This document shows positions 28,734-37,869 of a DNA stretch of 37,869 nucleotides, in pieces; the stretch's first letter is position 1, and each line of letters starts with the position of its first letter. A model generated the notes under the pieces. The model searched no databases and was not told where the DNA came from. It saw only the letters and a program-made list of their open reading frames with translations. The position numbers and the translations under genes are program-made. Source of the stretch: an uncultured Photobacterium sp. (GTDB lineage Bacteria > Pseudomonadota > Gammaproteobacteria > Enterobacterales > Vibrionaceae); NCBI GenBank assembly GCA_947039005.1, contig CAMQXY010000020.1:1-37869 (forward strand), given 5' to 3'.

Positions 28734-28758
28734 GCAGCACTAATCTTTTAGAGAAAGA

Positions 28759-28986
<228 letters not shown>

Positions 28987-29192
28987 TTAGGCTACCAGCC
29001 ATTCATCTTGATCGGGCTGGATAATGCCTTGAAACTGTTTGAGTGTAAAGTTTAGGTCGTAATTTTACCCTTGCTAGCTGTTTTTGTCAGCTTTTGTTCG
29101 CGATTAATCCATTTTTTCTCAGCTAATTAACAAAAGCAGATGTAAATCTATTAGTTGTTGCGGTTATTTTAACCGCTTTGAGGGTTTTGTGA

Positions 29193-29891
29193 TTAGGACG
29201 ATATCCATTCACTATTGATTAATTTTTGGTGTGGCGTGAAGCGAATTTTGTAATTCATTTCACGGCATTGGTCTATTTGATAACCAGGATAGAGCCATTG
29301 ACGCTGTGTTTGGCGGCAAATTTCAATTTGTAATAGCACACATAATGTCCCCAATGAAAGTTTATGTTCGGGGTCAAAAAAACTATAAACGGCACTGAGT
29401 GAATCAGGAAAAACATCAGTAATAGCGACCGCAATTAATTGATCGTCTTGATAGAGATGTAAAAATGCAGTGCTCATCCACGGCGCACTGATAAAATCAA
29501 AAAACTGTTGTTTATTGGCTGGGAACATTGAACCGTTAGCGTGACGAACATTAATATAACGTTCATAGAGTTCAAACCAATTTGGGTCTAATTGCTGTTT
29601 AAATTGCCATTGAAGTTTTTTGAGTTGGTTTTGTTGCCGTTTTTGGCTTTTAGTGGGGGTAAATTGCGGGCAATCAACACGGAGTGGGGTGCAGGCATTA
29701 CAGTGTTTACACATCGGTTTATAGATGACACTGCCACTACGACGATAACCAGAACTAATTAATAAATCATAACCATTAGGATTTAGCCAAGGTTGATCCA
29801 TGACTATACCAAGTTGATCTCGTTGTTGCGGTAAGTAATTACAGTCACTTTCAGGCGTTAGACCAAGTTGTAAGGACAATTCTTTCATCAT
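29193..29891 (-). CDS. bpt: Aspartate/glutamate leucyltransferase Bpt
   Basis: Bpt moves leucine from Leu-tRNA to N-terminal Asp or Glu, making them ClpS-recognised N-degrons. The 232-aa product is close to V. vulnificus Bpt (233 aa, from memory) and has the cysteine-rich motif CKHCNACTPLRVD (about 61-73), SGYRRSGSVIYKP before it, the substrate-loop NGSMFPANKQQFFDF, and YSFFDPEHKLSLGTL near the end. Start is ATG 29891 (or the next ATG, 29888), 8 bp after the aat stop; the frame is open further upstream into aat. No strong Shine-Dalgarno, so translation may be coupled to aat. A GCGGTT/AACCGC hairpin follows the gene (29160-29176) without a U tract. The gene is absent from E. coli. Confidence 0.93.
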   Translation of the reverse strand: MMKELSLQLGLTPESDCNYLPQQRDQLGIVMDQPWLNPNGYDLLISSGYRRSGSVIYKPMCKHCNACTPLRVDCPQFTPTKSQKRQQNQLKKLQWQFKQQLDPNWFELYERYINVRHANGSMFPANKQQFFDFISAPWMSTAFLHLYQDDQLIAVAITDVFPDSLSAVYSFFDPEHKLSLGTLCVLLQIEICRQTQRQWLYPGYQIDQCREMNYKIRFTPHQKLINSEWISS

Positions 29892-29899
29892 TAATTCGT

Positions 29900-30604
29900 T
29901 TATAACACTAAAGTTTGAGGGTGATAACATTCAGCGGGTAATACAATCTCACGTTGCTGATGCAGTTGTATTAAAAAAGTAGGTCGTTCTAATTCTTGTG
30001 CCCCTAATGATGCTAAATGTGGGTTCATCATTTGGCAATCAATTAACTGACCACCATACCGATTAAAGTGATGGCAGAAGTACCATAAAGCAATTTTAGA
30101 GGCATTATCTGCCAGTGAAAACATCGACTCTCCACAAAAAACACTGCCCACGGCAACGCCATAAAAACCACCCACTAATTGATCATCTTGCCACACTTCG
30201 ACTGAGTGACAATCACCATTATCATGTAGTTTTTGATAGGCATTAATCATTGCTTCAGTGATCCATGTTTGATCAGGGCCGCGTGATTCAGCACATTGGC
30301 GGATCACAGCATGGCATGCATGATTGAGTGTAACGGTATAAGATGCTTTACGCATAAATTTACGTAAACTTTTACTTGGCGTAAATTGTTGTGGAATAAA
30401 AATCCCGCGTGGGGTTGGGCTCCACCACAAAATAGGCTCACCTTGTGAGTACCATGGGAAAATACCATGACGATAGGCTTGGCGTAGACGTTGTGGGCTA
30501 AGATCGCCACCAAAAGCAAGCAAACCATTGGGGTCAAGAAGTGCAGTGTTAGGATCTGGGAATTGTAATGATGAAGGATCAATTTCAGGGATATAAATCG
30601 TCAT
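29900..30604 (-). CDS. aat: Leucyl/phenylalanyl-tRNA-protein transferase Aat
   Basis: Aat adds Leu or Phe to N-terminal Lys or Arg, giving N-degrons for ClpS-ClpAP. The 234-aa product equals the E. coli length. It begins with FPDPNTALLDPNGLLAFGGDLS (15-36), then RHGIFPWYSQGEPILWWSPTPR near 45-66, and has VGGFYGVAVGSVFCGESMFS, the acceptor-binding core. The Shine-Dalgarno is poor. It is followed 8 bp later by bpt, which makes an aat-bpt operon. Confidence 0.97.
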   Translation of the reverse strand: MTIYIPEIDPSSLQFPDPNTALLDPNGLLAFGGDLSPQRLRQAYRHGIFPWYSQGEPILWWSPTPRGIFIPQQFTPSKSLRKFMRKASYTVTLNHACHAVIRQCAESRGPDQTWITEAMINAYQKLHDNGDCHSVEVWQDDQLVGGFYGVAVGSVFCGESMFSLADNASKIALWYFCHHFNRYGGQLIDCQMMNPHLASLGAQELERPTFLIQLHQQREIVLPAECYHPQTLVL

Positions 30605-30666
30605 TTGTTATTAACTACATGCGTGTCAAAAGGCTACTGTAATCAATATAACATTTAACGATAGAT

Positions 30667-30705
30667 AAAAAAAACGCCAATAATCACAATCGATTATTAG
30701 CGTTA
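30667..30705 (-). terminator. Terminator of cydC
   Basis: On minus, AACGCTAATAATC pairs with GATTATTGGCGTT (one mismatch) around a 6-nt loop, followed by eight T. It starts about 28 bp after the cydC stop, closing the cydDC operon before aat. Confidence 0.9.
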
Positions 30706-30732
30706 GGTTATCGCTTTTACATTAGTTTAGCG

Positions 30733-32457
30733 TTAAATACGACGACATAATTCAGCATAGCGACCATTTTGTGCCAGCAATTGTTGATGCTGACCACGCT
30801 CGATGATCTCACCTTCATCCATTAAGCAAATTTGATCCATACTGTCTAATCCGACTAAACGGTGAGTAATAAATACCACTGTTTTGTCTTTGGCAAACTC
30901 AAGTAATAAGGTCAATATTTGCTGTTCAGTGCGGCGATCAAGACCTTCAGTTGGCTCATCTAATAATAGAATAGGTGCGTCATGGAGTAGAGCGCGTGCA
31001 ATACCAATACGACGACGCTCACCGCCGGAGATATGACGACCACCATCGCCAAGCCAAGTATTTAAACCATTATCTTCAAGTAAGCTATTAAGACCAACCT
31101 TATTAAGCACTTCAACAAATTGCTCATCGGTAGCATCAGGTTTTGCTAACACTAAGTTTTCACGTAGTGAGCCGTTAAACATATCTACACGTTGGCTGAC
31201 CACAGTAATGGCATTGCGTAATGCGGCTTCACTCCATGTAGGCAGTGGTACGCCATCAATAGAGATGTGCCCTTGTTGTGGATCCCAACTCCGCGTTAGT
31301 AATTGTAGCAACGTTGATTTACCACAACCAGTACGACCAAGAAGGGCTAATTTTTCGCCTTGTTTGATGTTAAGAGAAAGGTGCTTAACAACTGGTTTAT
31401 CGCTGCCATAATAGGTATAGCTAATGTCGTTAAGGTGAATATCACCTTTGGCGATAGCGTTGTAACCTTGAGCATCAAATACGGTATCAGGCGTGGCTTC
31501 AATGATTTCATTTAGGCGTTTAGCTGACGATAATGTTTGACCTAGGTATTGGAATGCACCAGCGACTGGCATCATCATTTCAAAACTTGCCATGGTCGTA
31601 AACGCCACCATTGCAACGAAAGGATCTGGCGCATGACCACCGATACCGTTGGCTGCAATCCATGTGATAATAACCAGTGTCCAGCCTGTTGCCGCCATTA
31701 ATATGCCATTAGCAATACCCGTTAAATTGGCCATTTTCCGTTGGGCGGCTAATAACTTATCTTGTTCTGCATCTGCTTGTTGACGATAGCGTTCTTCAGC
31801 ATTAAACAGTAATAACTCAGCGTGACCTTGGATCCAGTCAAGCAGGGTTATGCGGTAGTTTGCTTTTGCATGAGTGAGTGTTTCACCGTTTTGTTTACCT
31901 AAGCGATAAAAAACAATCGGTAAAATAATCATTAGCCCAAGCAGAATGCCGCCAAGGGTAAAACCAATGGTGGGATCAAACCAAACCAAGAAAGCCGTAA
32001 CAATGGTTATGCCCAAGATACCGATAACTAGTGGGCTAACGAGACGCAAATAGATATGATCCATTGCGTCAACATCTGCGACTAAGCGGTTAAGAAGGTC
32101 AGCATCACGTAAATTAGCGTGGCGACCGGGAATTAAAGGCGTTAATTTACGGAAAAAGAATAATCGTAAATCAGCCAGCAGTTTAAAGGTCGCATTATGA
32201 CTAACAACCCGTTCGCTCCAACGGCCTGCGGTACGTGACATGGAAAAACCACGTACACCAGCACCAGGCACCATGTAGTTAAACGTTTGGCGACCAATAA
32301 GACTAAACCCAGCAATAGCCGATGCTGAAATAAACCAGCCAGATAATGTCAGAAGACTGATAGCGGATAATAAAGTTATTAGGCCTAATAGCATGCCTAA
32401 GGTTAAACCAAACCAATGTTGGCGATAGAGTTTAAGGTATGGGATTAAATCACGCAT
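30733..32457 (-). CDS. cydC: Heterodimeric ABC transporter CydDC, subunit CydC
   Basis: CydC pairs with CydD in the inner membrane and is required to assemble cytochrome bd oxidase. Exported substrate was long held to be cysteine/glutathione, and haem has also been proposed. The 574-aa product (E. coli 573) has six predicted TM helices (1-310) with FSMSRTAGRWSERVVSHNATF in the family loop, then an ATPase domain with Walker A GRTGCGKS (374-381), signature ISGGERRRIGIARAL and Walker B ILLLDEPTEGLD. It overlaps the cydD end by 8 bp, so the subunits are coupled. Confidence 0.96.
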   Translation of the reverse strand: MRDLIPYLKLYRQHWFGLTLGMLLGLITLLSAISLLTLSGWFISASAIAGFSLIGRQTFNYMVPGAGVRGFSMSRTAGRWSERVVSHNATFKLLADLRLFFFRKLTPLIPGRHANLRDADLLNRLVADVDAMDHIYLRLVSPLVIGILGITIVTAFLVWFDPTIGFTLGGILLGLMIILPIVFYRLGKQNGETLTHAKANYRITLLDWIQGHAELLLFNAEERYRQQADAEQDKLLAAQRKMANLTGIANGILMAATGWTLVIITWIAANGIGGHAPDPFVAMVAFTTMASFEMMMPVAGAFQYLGQTLSSAKRLNEIIEATPDTVFDAQGYNAIAKGDIHLNDISYTYYGSDKPVVKHLSLNIKQGEKLALLGRTGCGKSTLLQLLTRSWDPQQGHISIDGVPLPTWSEAALRNAITVVSQRVDMFNGSLRENLVLAKPDATDEQFVEVLNKVGLNSLLEDNGLNTWLGDGGRHISGGERRRIGIARALLHDAPILLLDEPTEGLDRRTEQQILTLLLEFAKDKTVVFITHRLVGLDSMDQICLMDEGEIIERGQHQQLLAQNGRYAELCRRI

Positions 32458-34222
32458 CGAGATCCCTCTTGTCAGTATGGGTTAGCATGTCAGCAAGTAA
32501 ACCGTGGCGGCTAATGGTATCAAATGTGCCATTTTGAACTAATTTACCGTTATCCATGACAAGAATACGGTGCATTGCATGCAGTTGATCAAGACGATGG
32601 CTCACCATTAACGTGGTGCGGTTAGTCACAGCTAACGCTAAACTTTCTAGTACTAAGCGTTCACTATTCGCATCAAGGCTTGCGGTGGGTTCATCAAGGA
32701 GCCAGAAAGCACCGTTTTGTAGCATTGCTCGTGCAACCGCAATACGTTGTGCTTGCCCGACCGATAATCCACCAGAGCGATCACCAACATGATGGTCGTA
32801 TCCTTTTTCTAATCGACAAATAAACTCATTGGCATAGGCTTGGCGAGCAACTTGATCGATATCATCATTACTTGCACTTGGATTACCCAGCGTAATATTG
32901 TCGCGCACTGTACCATGAACTAATAATGGATTTTGACCAACCCAACTGATCGCTTGACGCCATTGATCATGTTTAAGTTCGTTCAGTTCGACCCCATTGA
33001 TTTTAATGCTACCACGGTAAGGTAAAAAGCCGAGGAGGGCATTCAATAAACTGGTTTTACCCGCGCCACTAGGACCGACTAATGCCACATGTTCATTGGT
33101 ATTAATGGTAAAACTTAATGGTCCTGCGAGCACTTGACCTTCAGGGCTAAGCACTTCGAGATCAGTGATGGTAATTTGAATAGCGTTTGGGGTCGGTAAT
33201 GATTTTTCACCGCTGCTCATTTCGTCTGCTTCTATGTTTAAAAACTCAACAATAGATTCAGCTGCACCAATAGCTTGTGCTTTGGCATGATAGAAAGTAC
33301 CGAGATCGCGTAATGGCTGATAAAACTCTGGTGCTAGTACGAGTATAAATAAGCCCGTAAAGAGCGTAACCGGAATACCATAGTTACCGAAATTGAGCTC
33401 ACCAATAAAAACAAACCCAAAATAAACTGCAACAATAGCAACAGAAAGCGCAGAGAAAAATTCTAATACAGCAGAAGACAAGAAAGCTAAACGTAAAACT
33501 TCCATAGTACGTTTACGTAGTACATGCGAAGCAGCATGTAAGTTCTCAGCTTCGGCTTCAGCGCGGTTAAATAAACGTAATGTTGATAAGCCTTGTAAAC
33601 GGTCATAAAAATGACCCGATAGGCGTTGGAGGGCTTTAAAGTTACGACGGTTAGCATCAGCAGCACCTAAACCAACCAATGCCATAAAGAAAGGCACTAA
33701 CGGTGCGGTAATAAGGAAGATTAAACCAGCAGCCCAGTTAATTGGGAATACCACCACTAAAATGACCACCGGAATTAATACTGCCAGTGACATTTGTGGT
33801 AAGTAACGGGCGAAGAAATCTTGCATCTCTTCTACTTGTTCAAGCACTAAACTTGCCCATACGCCCGCAGGTTTACCTTTAATATAGGCTGGACCGAGGT
33901 TCTGTAAACGGTTGAGAATAAGTTGGCGAATATGGAGTCGAATTTGTTCGCCACACCGATAGCCACAAACTTCTCGTCCCCAGCTACATAAGGCGCGTAA
34001 GCCAATAATAATAATCAAGCCAACAAACTGATTTACAAGTTGGTATTTATCGGTATGTTCGATAATAAGTTGGTGCAGAATATTAGCTAATAAAGCCGCT
34101 TGACCGACGAGCAGTAATCCAGAGGTAAACCCTAAACCAATACTGAACATCATCCAGTTTTTCGCGAGTTTACTTTGGGATTTTAACCATTTGGTCAAAT
34201 CACGTTGTAATTGTTTATCCAT
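32450..34222 (-). CDS. cydD: Heterodimeric ABC transporter CydDC, subunit CydD
   Basis: CydD is the partner subunit of CydC. The 590-aa product (E. coli 588) has a TM domain (about 20-320, including YRCGEQIRLHIRQLILNRL and GVWASLVLEQVEEMQDFFARYLPQ) and an ATPase domain with Walker A GPSGAGKT (383-390), signature LSVGQAQRIAVARAML and Walker B WLLDEPTASLD. The signature begins LSVGQ rather than LSGGQ, as in E. coli CydD as I recall it. It starts 114 bp after trxB and is the first gene of cydDC. Confidence 0.96.
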   Translation of the reverse strand: MDKQLQRDLTKWLKSQSKLAKNWMMFSIGLGFTSGLLLVGQAALLANILHQLIIEHTDKYQLVNQFVGLIIIIGLRALCSWGREVCGYRCGEQIRLHIRQLILNRLQNLGPAYIKGKPAGVWASLVLEQVEEMQDFFARYLPQMSLAVLIPVVILVVVFPINWAAGLIFLITAPLVPFFMALVGLGAADANRRNFKALQRLSGHFYDRLQGLSTLRLFNRAEAEAENLHAASHVLRKRTMEVLRLAFLSSAVLEFFSALSVAIVAVYFGFVFIGELNFGNYGIPVTLFTGLFILVLAPEFYQPLRDLGTFYHAKAQAIGAAESIVEFLNIEADEMSSGEKSLPTPNAIQITITDLEVLSPEGQVLAGPLSFTINTNEHVALVGPSGAGKTSLLNALLGFLPYRGSIKINGVELNELKHDQWRQAISWVGQNPLLVHGTVRDNITLGNPSASNDDIDQVARQAYANEFICRLEKGYDHHVGDRSGGLSVGQAQRIAVARAMLQNGAFWLLDEPTASLDANSERLVLESLALAVTNRTTLMVSHRLDQLHAMHRILVMDNGKLVQNGTFDTISRHGLLADMLTHTDKRDLDA

Positions 34223-34261
34223 ATAAATAAGGTTTCATTACGGTATTTATGGTGGGTCGCT

Positions 34262-34298
34262 CTTACAGCAACATGGTTGAGATTGATGTTGCTGTAAG
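34262..34298. repeat. 13-bp inverted repeat between trxB and cydD
   Basis: CTTACAGCAACAT (34262-34274) and ATGTTGCTGTAAG (34286-34298) are perfectly complementary around an 11-nt loop. On minus it lies between the trxB stop and the cydD start, preceded by a T-rich stretch and not followed by one. It could be a partial terminator or processing stem within a trxB-cydDC transcript, or an operator. Confidence 0.55.
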
Positions 34299-34335
34299 GA
34301 AAAAAAGCTACTGCGTAACAGTCGCTTTATATTAG

Positions 34336-35946
<1,611 letters not shown>

Positions 35947-36441
35947 ATGGTAGATACCAAAAAGAAACCATCCAAGGAATTGGATCGCATTGACCGTAAT
36001 ATTTTGAATGAACTTCAAAAAGATGGTCGAATTTCAAACGTAGAGCTTTCTAAGCGTGTTGGTTTATCCCCAACACCATGTCTAGAGCGTGTACGTCGTT
36101 TAGAGCGCCAAGGCTATATTAGTGGTTATACAGCACTACTAAATCCACAGTTCCTTGATGCTTCATTATTAGTATTTGTTGAGATCACACTAAATCGTGG
36201 CGCACCAGATGTTTTTGAGCAGTTTAATAAATCAGTGCAAGAATTAGAAGACATTCAAGAGTGTCATTTAGTTTCTGGTGATTTTGACTACTTGTTGAAG
36301 ACCCGTGTATCAGATATGTCGGCTTACCGTAAATTGCTTGGTGAAACCTTATTACGTCTTCCGGGTGTTAACGATACTCGTACCTATGTTGTTATGGAAG
36401 AAGTTAAGCAAAGCAATAACTTGGTCATAAAAACTCGATAA
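35947..36441 (+). CDS. lrp: Leucine-responsive regulatory protein Lrp
   Basis: Lrp is the global feast/famine regulator that binds DNA as octamers and hexadecamers and senses leucine. The 164-aa product has the E. coli length and is very close to it. The winged helix-turn-helix is at about 30-55 (ISNVELSKRVGLSPTPCLERVRRLE), and the C-terminal RAM ligand-binding domain includes VSGDFDYLLKTRV. A Shine-Dalgarno-like AAGGTGG precedes the ATG. It has its own strong terminator, so it is a single-gene unit. In E. coli, opp and gltBD-type operons are Lrp targets, but no site can be proved here. Confidence 0.98.
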   Translation: MVDTKKKPSKELDRIDRNILNELQKDGRISNVELSKRVGLSPTPCLERVRRLERQGYISGYTALLNPQFLDASLLVFVEITLNRGAPDVFEQFNKSVQELEDIQECHLVSGDFDYLLKTRVSDMSAYRKLLGETLLRLPGVNDTRTYVVMEEVKQSNNLVIKTR

Positions 36442-36478
36442 ATATTCGAGTATTAATCGATGTTGAATTGCAGAATAT

Positions 36479-36516
36479 ATACACCCTGAATAACGTTATT
36501 GTTATTCAGGGTGTAT
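36479..36516 (+). terminator. Terminator of lrp
   Basis: A perfect 16-bp stem (ATACACCCTGAATAAC with GTTATTCAGGGTGTAT) has a 6-nt loop. It starts 37 bp after the lrp stop and is followed by TTGTAT, a weak U tract made up for by the long stem. Confidence 0.85.
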
Positions 36517-36901
36517 TTGTATAAAAGCAATAAAAACAAGGATTGATGATTAATTGCTCAAATCAGATCCTCGATTTGACATAATGATGAAATTATTTAA
36601 TGACTGAACGTTTAAAATAGACATGGACTAGTTGTTTGAGATAGTTGGCTTTTATTGCCGACTCTTTATTGCTTACCATTGAATTTTTTTTTATTTTAAA
36701 GGGCGACGGACACAGACAAGGTAGTCTTTTAGTATAGAATGATGGCATTAAGACATTTACTTTATATTTGTGAGTTTGCCAACGACATTGCTTGGTATTT
36801 GAGGCTGTATTGTTATTAGCAGTGAAGTATTGGCTTTGGTCGCTGAAAATATCAGTATTTTGGCAAAACATTCGAATTTGATAGAAACACCGGAGTTATT
36901 C
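36517..36901 (+). other. Intergenic region between lrp and ftsK
   Basis: About 385 bp lie between the lrp terminator and the proposed ftsK start. TTGACA (36576-36581) is a perfect -35 but has no good -10 at 16-18 bp. No CTGT-N8-ACAG LexA box was found, although E. coli ftsK has one. The ftsK frame is open back to 36803, so a longer N-terminus starting at a rare codon cannot be excluded. Confidence 0.5.
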
Positions 36902-37869
36902 TTGAGGAAGTTTAAAGGTAAAAAACTGCCCAAAATGCGTTTATCAGGTGGGCAACGCATTATTGAAGGTTTTTTGATCATCAGTATTTTAGTTGCCATT
37001 TATATGATGGTAGCATTAGTCACATTTAATCCCGCAGATCCATCTTGGTCGCAGACTGCTTGGGAAGGTGTTGTTCAGAATAAAGCTGGTTCGTTTGGCG
37101 CATTAATCGCTGATACTATGTTCTTTATTTTTGGGTCACTGGCTTACATTATCCCTATTATTTTAGTGTCATTAGGGTGGTTTATTTATCATCGCCGAAC
37201 CAAAATGTTGTCATTAGATTATATGGTTTACGGTACGCGTTGGTTAGGATTGATTTTATTAATTCTAAGCAGCTGTGGTTTGGCTGATCTTAACTTTGAT
37301 GATATTTGGTATTTCTCGTCAGGGGGCGTGATTGGCGATGTGGTTGCAAATATATCATTACCATTATTGAATGTATTAGGCGTCACATTACTACTAATGT
37401 TCGCTTGGGCAATTGGTTTTACCTTATTTACCGGTGTATCGTGGACGACTGTTGTTGATCAATTGGGTGAAAAGACCTTATTAAGTGTAACTTGGATACT
37501 TAATAAATTTCGTTCAGATAAACATGAGATCATGCGTCCGTTTGCTATGGATATTCCCGCGGAATCTGATATGGCTTATGCCGGGCATCTTCATGTGGTT
37601 AATGAGGATGAAGATGAGGACGACGATGATTTGTTATTGTCATCTTATAAAAAATCAGCAAATAAAGAACAGTCTGTAGCCGATTCTTTTGCGCGTAAAG
37701 ATCCTGTTTATACTACCGCACAGCAAACTCCAATTATTGGTTCTACCGCAGCAGATATTGCCCTTGATCCATTAATGGATTCAGCTGCGATATCACATGC
37801 TGTATCCCAGCCATATGTTTCTCCTGTAGAACAAGTTGTACCGCACATTGAAGCTCAACCGTATGTCGC
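36902..37869 (+). CDS. ftsK: DNA translocase FtsK, N-terminal part (runs off the window)
   Basis: FtsK couples septum formation with chromosome-dimer resolution. Only its first 322 codons are in the window. The N-terminal FtsK_4TM domain is clear: RIIEGFLIISILVAIYMMVALVTF, then NPADPSWSQTAW (matching E. coli FNPSDPSWSQTAW) and DTMFFIFG, DDIWYFSSGGVIG and two or three more TM helices. From about residue 210 the acidic, low-complexity linker begins (NEDEDEDDDDLLLSS). I propose the TTG at 36902 as start because GGAG lies 6 nt upstream; the first in-frame ATG is 36935. The translocase and gamma domains are outside the window. Confidence 0.9.
   Translation, partial: MRKFKGKKLPKMRLSGGQRIIEGFLIISILVAIYMMVALVTFNPADPSWSQTAWEGVVQNKAGSFGALIADTMFFIFGSLAYIIPIILVSLGWFIYHRRTKMLSLDYMVYGTRWLGLILLILSSCGLADLNFDDIWYFSSGGVIGDVVANISLPLLNVLGVTLLLMFAWAIGFTLFTGVSWTTVVDQLGEKTLLSVTWILNKFRSDKHEIMRPFAMDIPAESDMAYAGHLHVVNEDEDEDDDDLLLSSYKKSANKEQSVADSFARKDPVYTTAQQTPIIGSTAADIALDPLMDSAAISHAVSQPYVSPVEQVVPHIEAQPYV

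Noticed and set aside
28599-28758. tRNA between clpA and infA (serW position in E. coli)
   Set aside because: The gap is filled by two terminators; no cloverleaf or TTCGA loop is found.
36593-36999. Minus-strand ORFs between lrp and ftsK (80-92 codons)
   Set aside because: They are antisense to the ftsK start region and have biased composition without a ribosome-binding site.

Overview
The window is a stretch of core chromosome from an AT-rich member of the Vibrionaceae, most likely Photobacterium. The reasons are: (i) the order uvrB - qrr - luxO - luxU - yvcK-like - moa, which is a Vibrio/Photobacterium quorum-sensing neighbourhood; (ii) protein lengths and residue numbering that match E. 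coli and Vibrio orthologues almost exactly (MoaA 329 aa, OppA 543, OppB 306, ClpS 106, Lrp 164); (iii) a gene for the bacterial aspartate/glutamate leucyltransferase (bpt), which Vibrio has and E. coli lacks. The assignment is inference from gene content; no 16S or other marker is present. I see no insertion sequence, prophage, CRISPR array, tRNA or rRNA.

Region 1 (1-6317): uvrB, then a convergent Qrr small RNA with its own sigma-54 promoter and upstream LuxO-type palindromes, then luxO-luxU. LuxU passes phosphate to LuxO, and LuxO-P with sigma-54 should drive qrr. Convergent to luxU lie a YvcK/CofD-like gene, a free-standing LON-domain gene and a 75-aa hypothetical gene.

Region 2 (6318-8960): molybdopterin biosynthesis. 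A Moco-type leader precedes moaA (GTG start), followed by moaC, moaD and moaE. moaB, usually between moaA and moaC in enterobacteria and Vibrio, is absent.

Region 3 (8961-10070): a 1.1-kb stretch without large genes. It holds two small ORFs (34 aa on minus, 54 aa on plus), hairpins, terminators and the oppA leader.

Region 4 (10071-18952): the oligopeptide importer oppA-B-C-D-F, then, facing it, a two-gene c-di-GMP operon (EAL phosphodiesterase, then GGDEF cyclase). A three-copy 11-bp repeat resembling a Pho box lies far upstream of that operon.

Region 5 (19312-22926): the operon mnmA-hflD-purB on minus, behind a promoter whose spacer is a near-perfect PurR operator.

Region 6 (22927-37869): rluE and icd (divergent), cspD, clpS-clpA, infA, aat-bpt, cydD-cydC, trxB, lrp and the 5' part of ftsK, in the order known from E. 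coli. Both N-end-rule transferases (Aat, Bpt), the N-degron adaptor (ClpS) and the unfoldase (ClpA) lie within about 5 kb.

I found no convincing new multi-gene system. The less-described items are the small ORFs and candidate RNA in 8995-9667, the Pho-like repeat near the EAL/GGDEF operon, the GATC-rich repeat between oppC and oppD, and the missing moaB.
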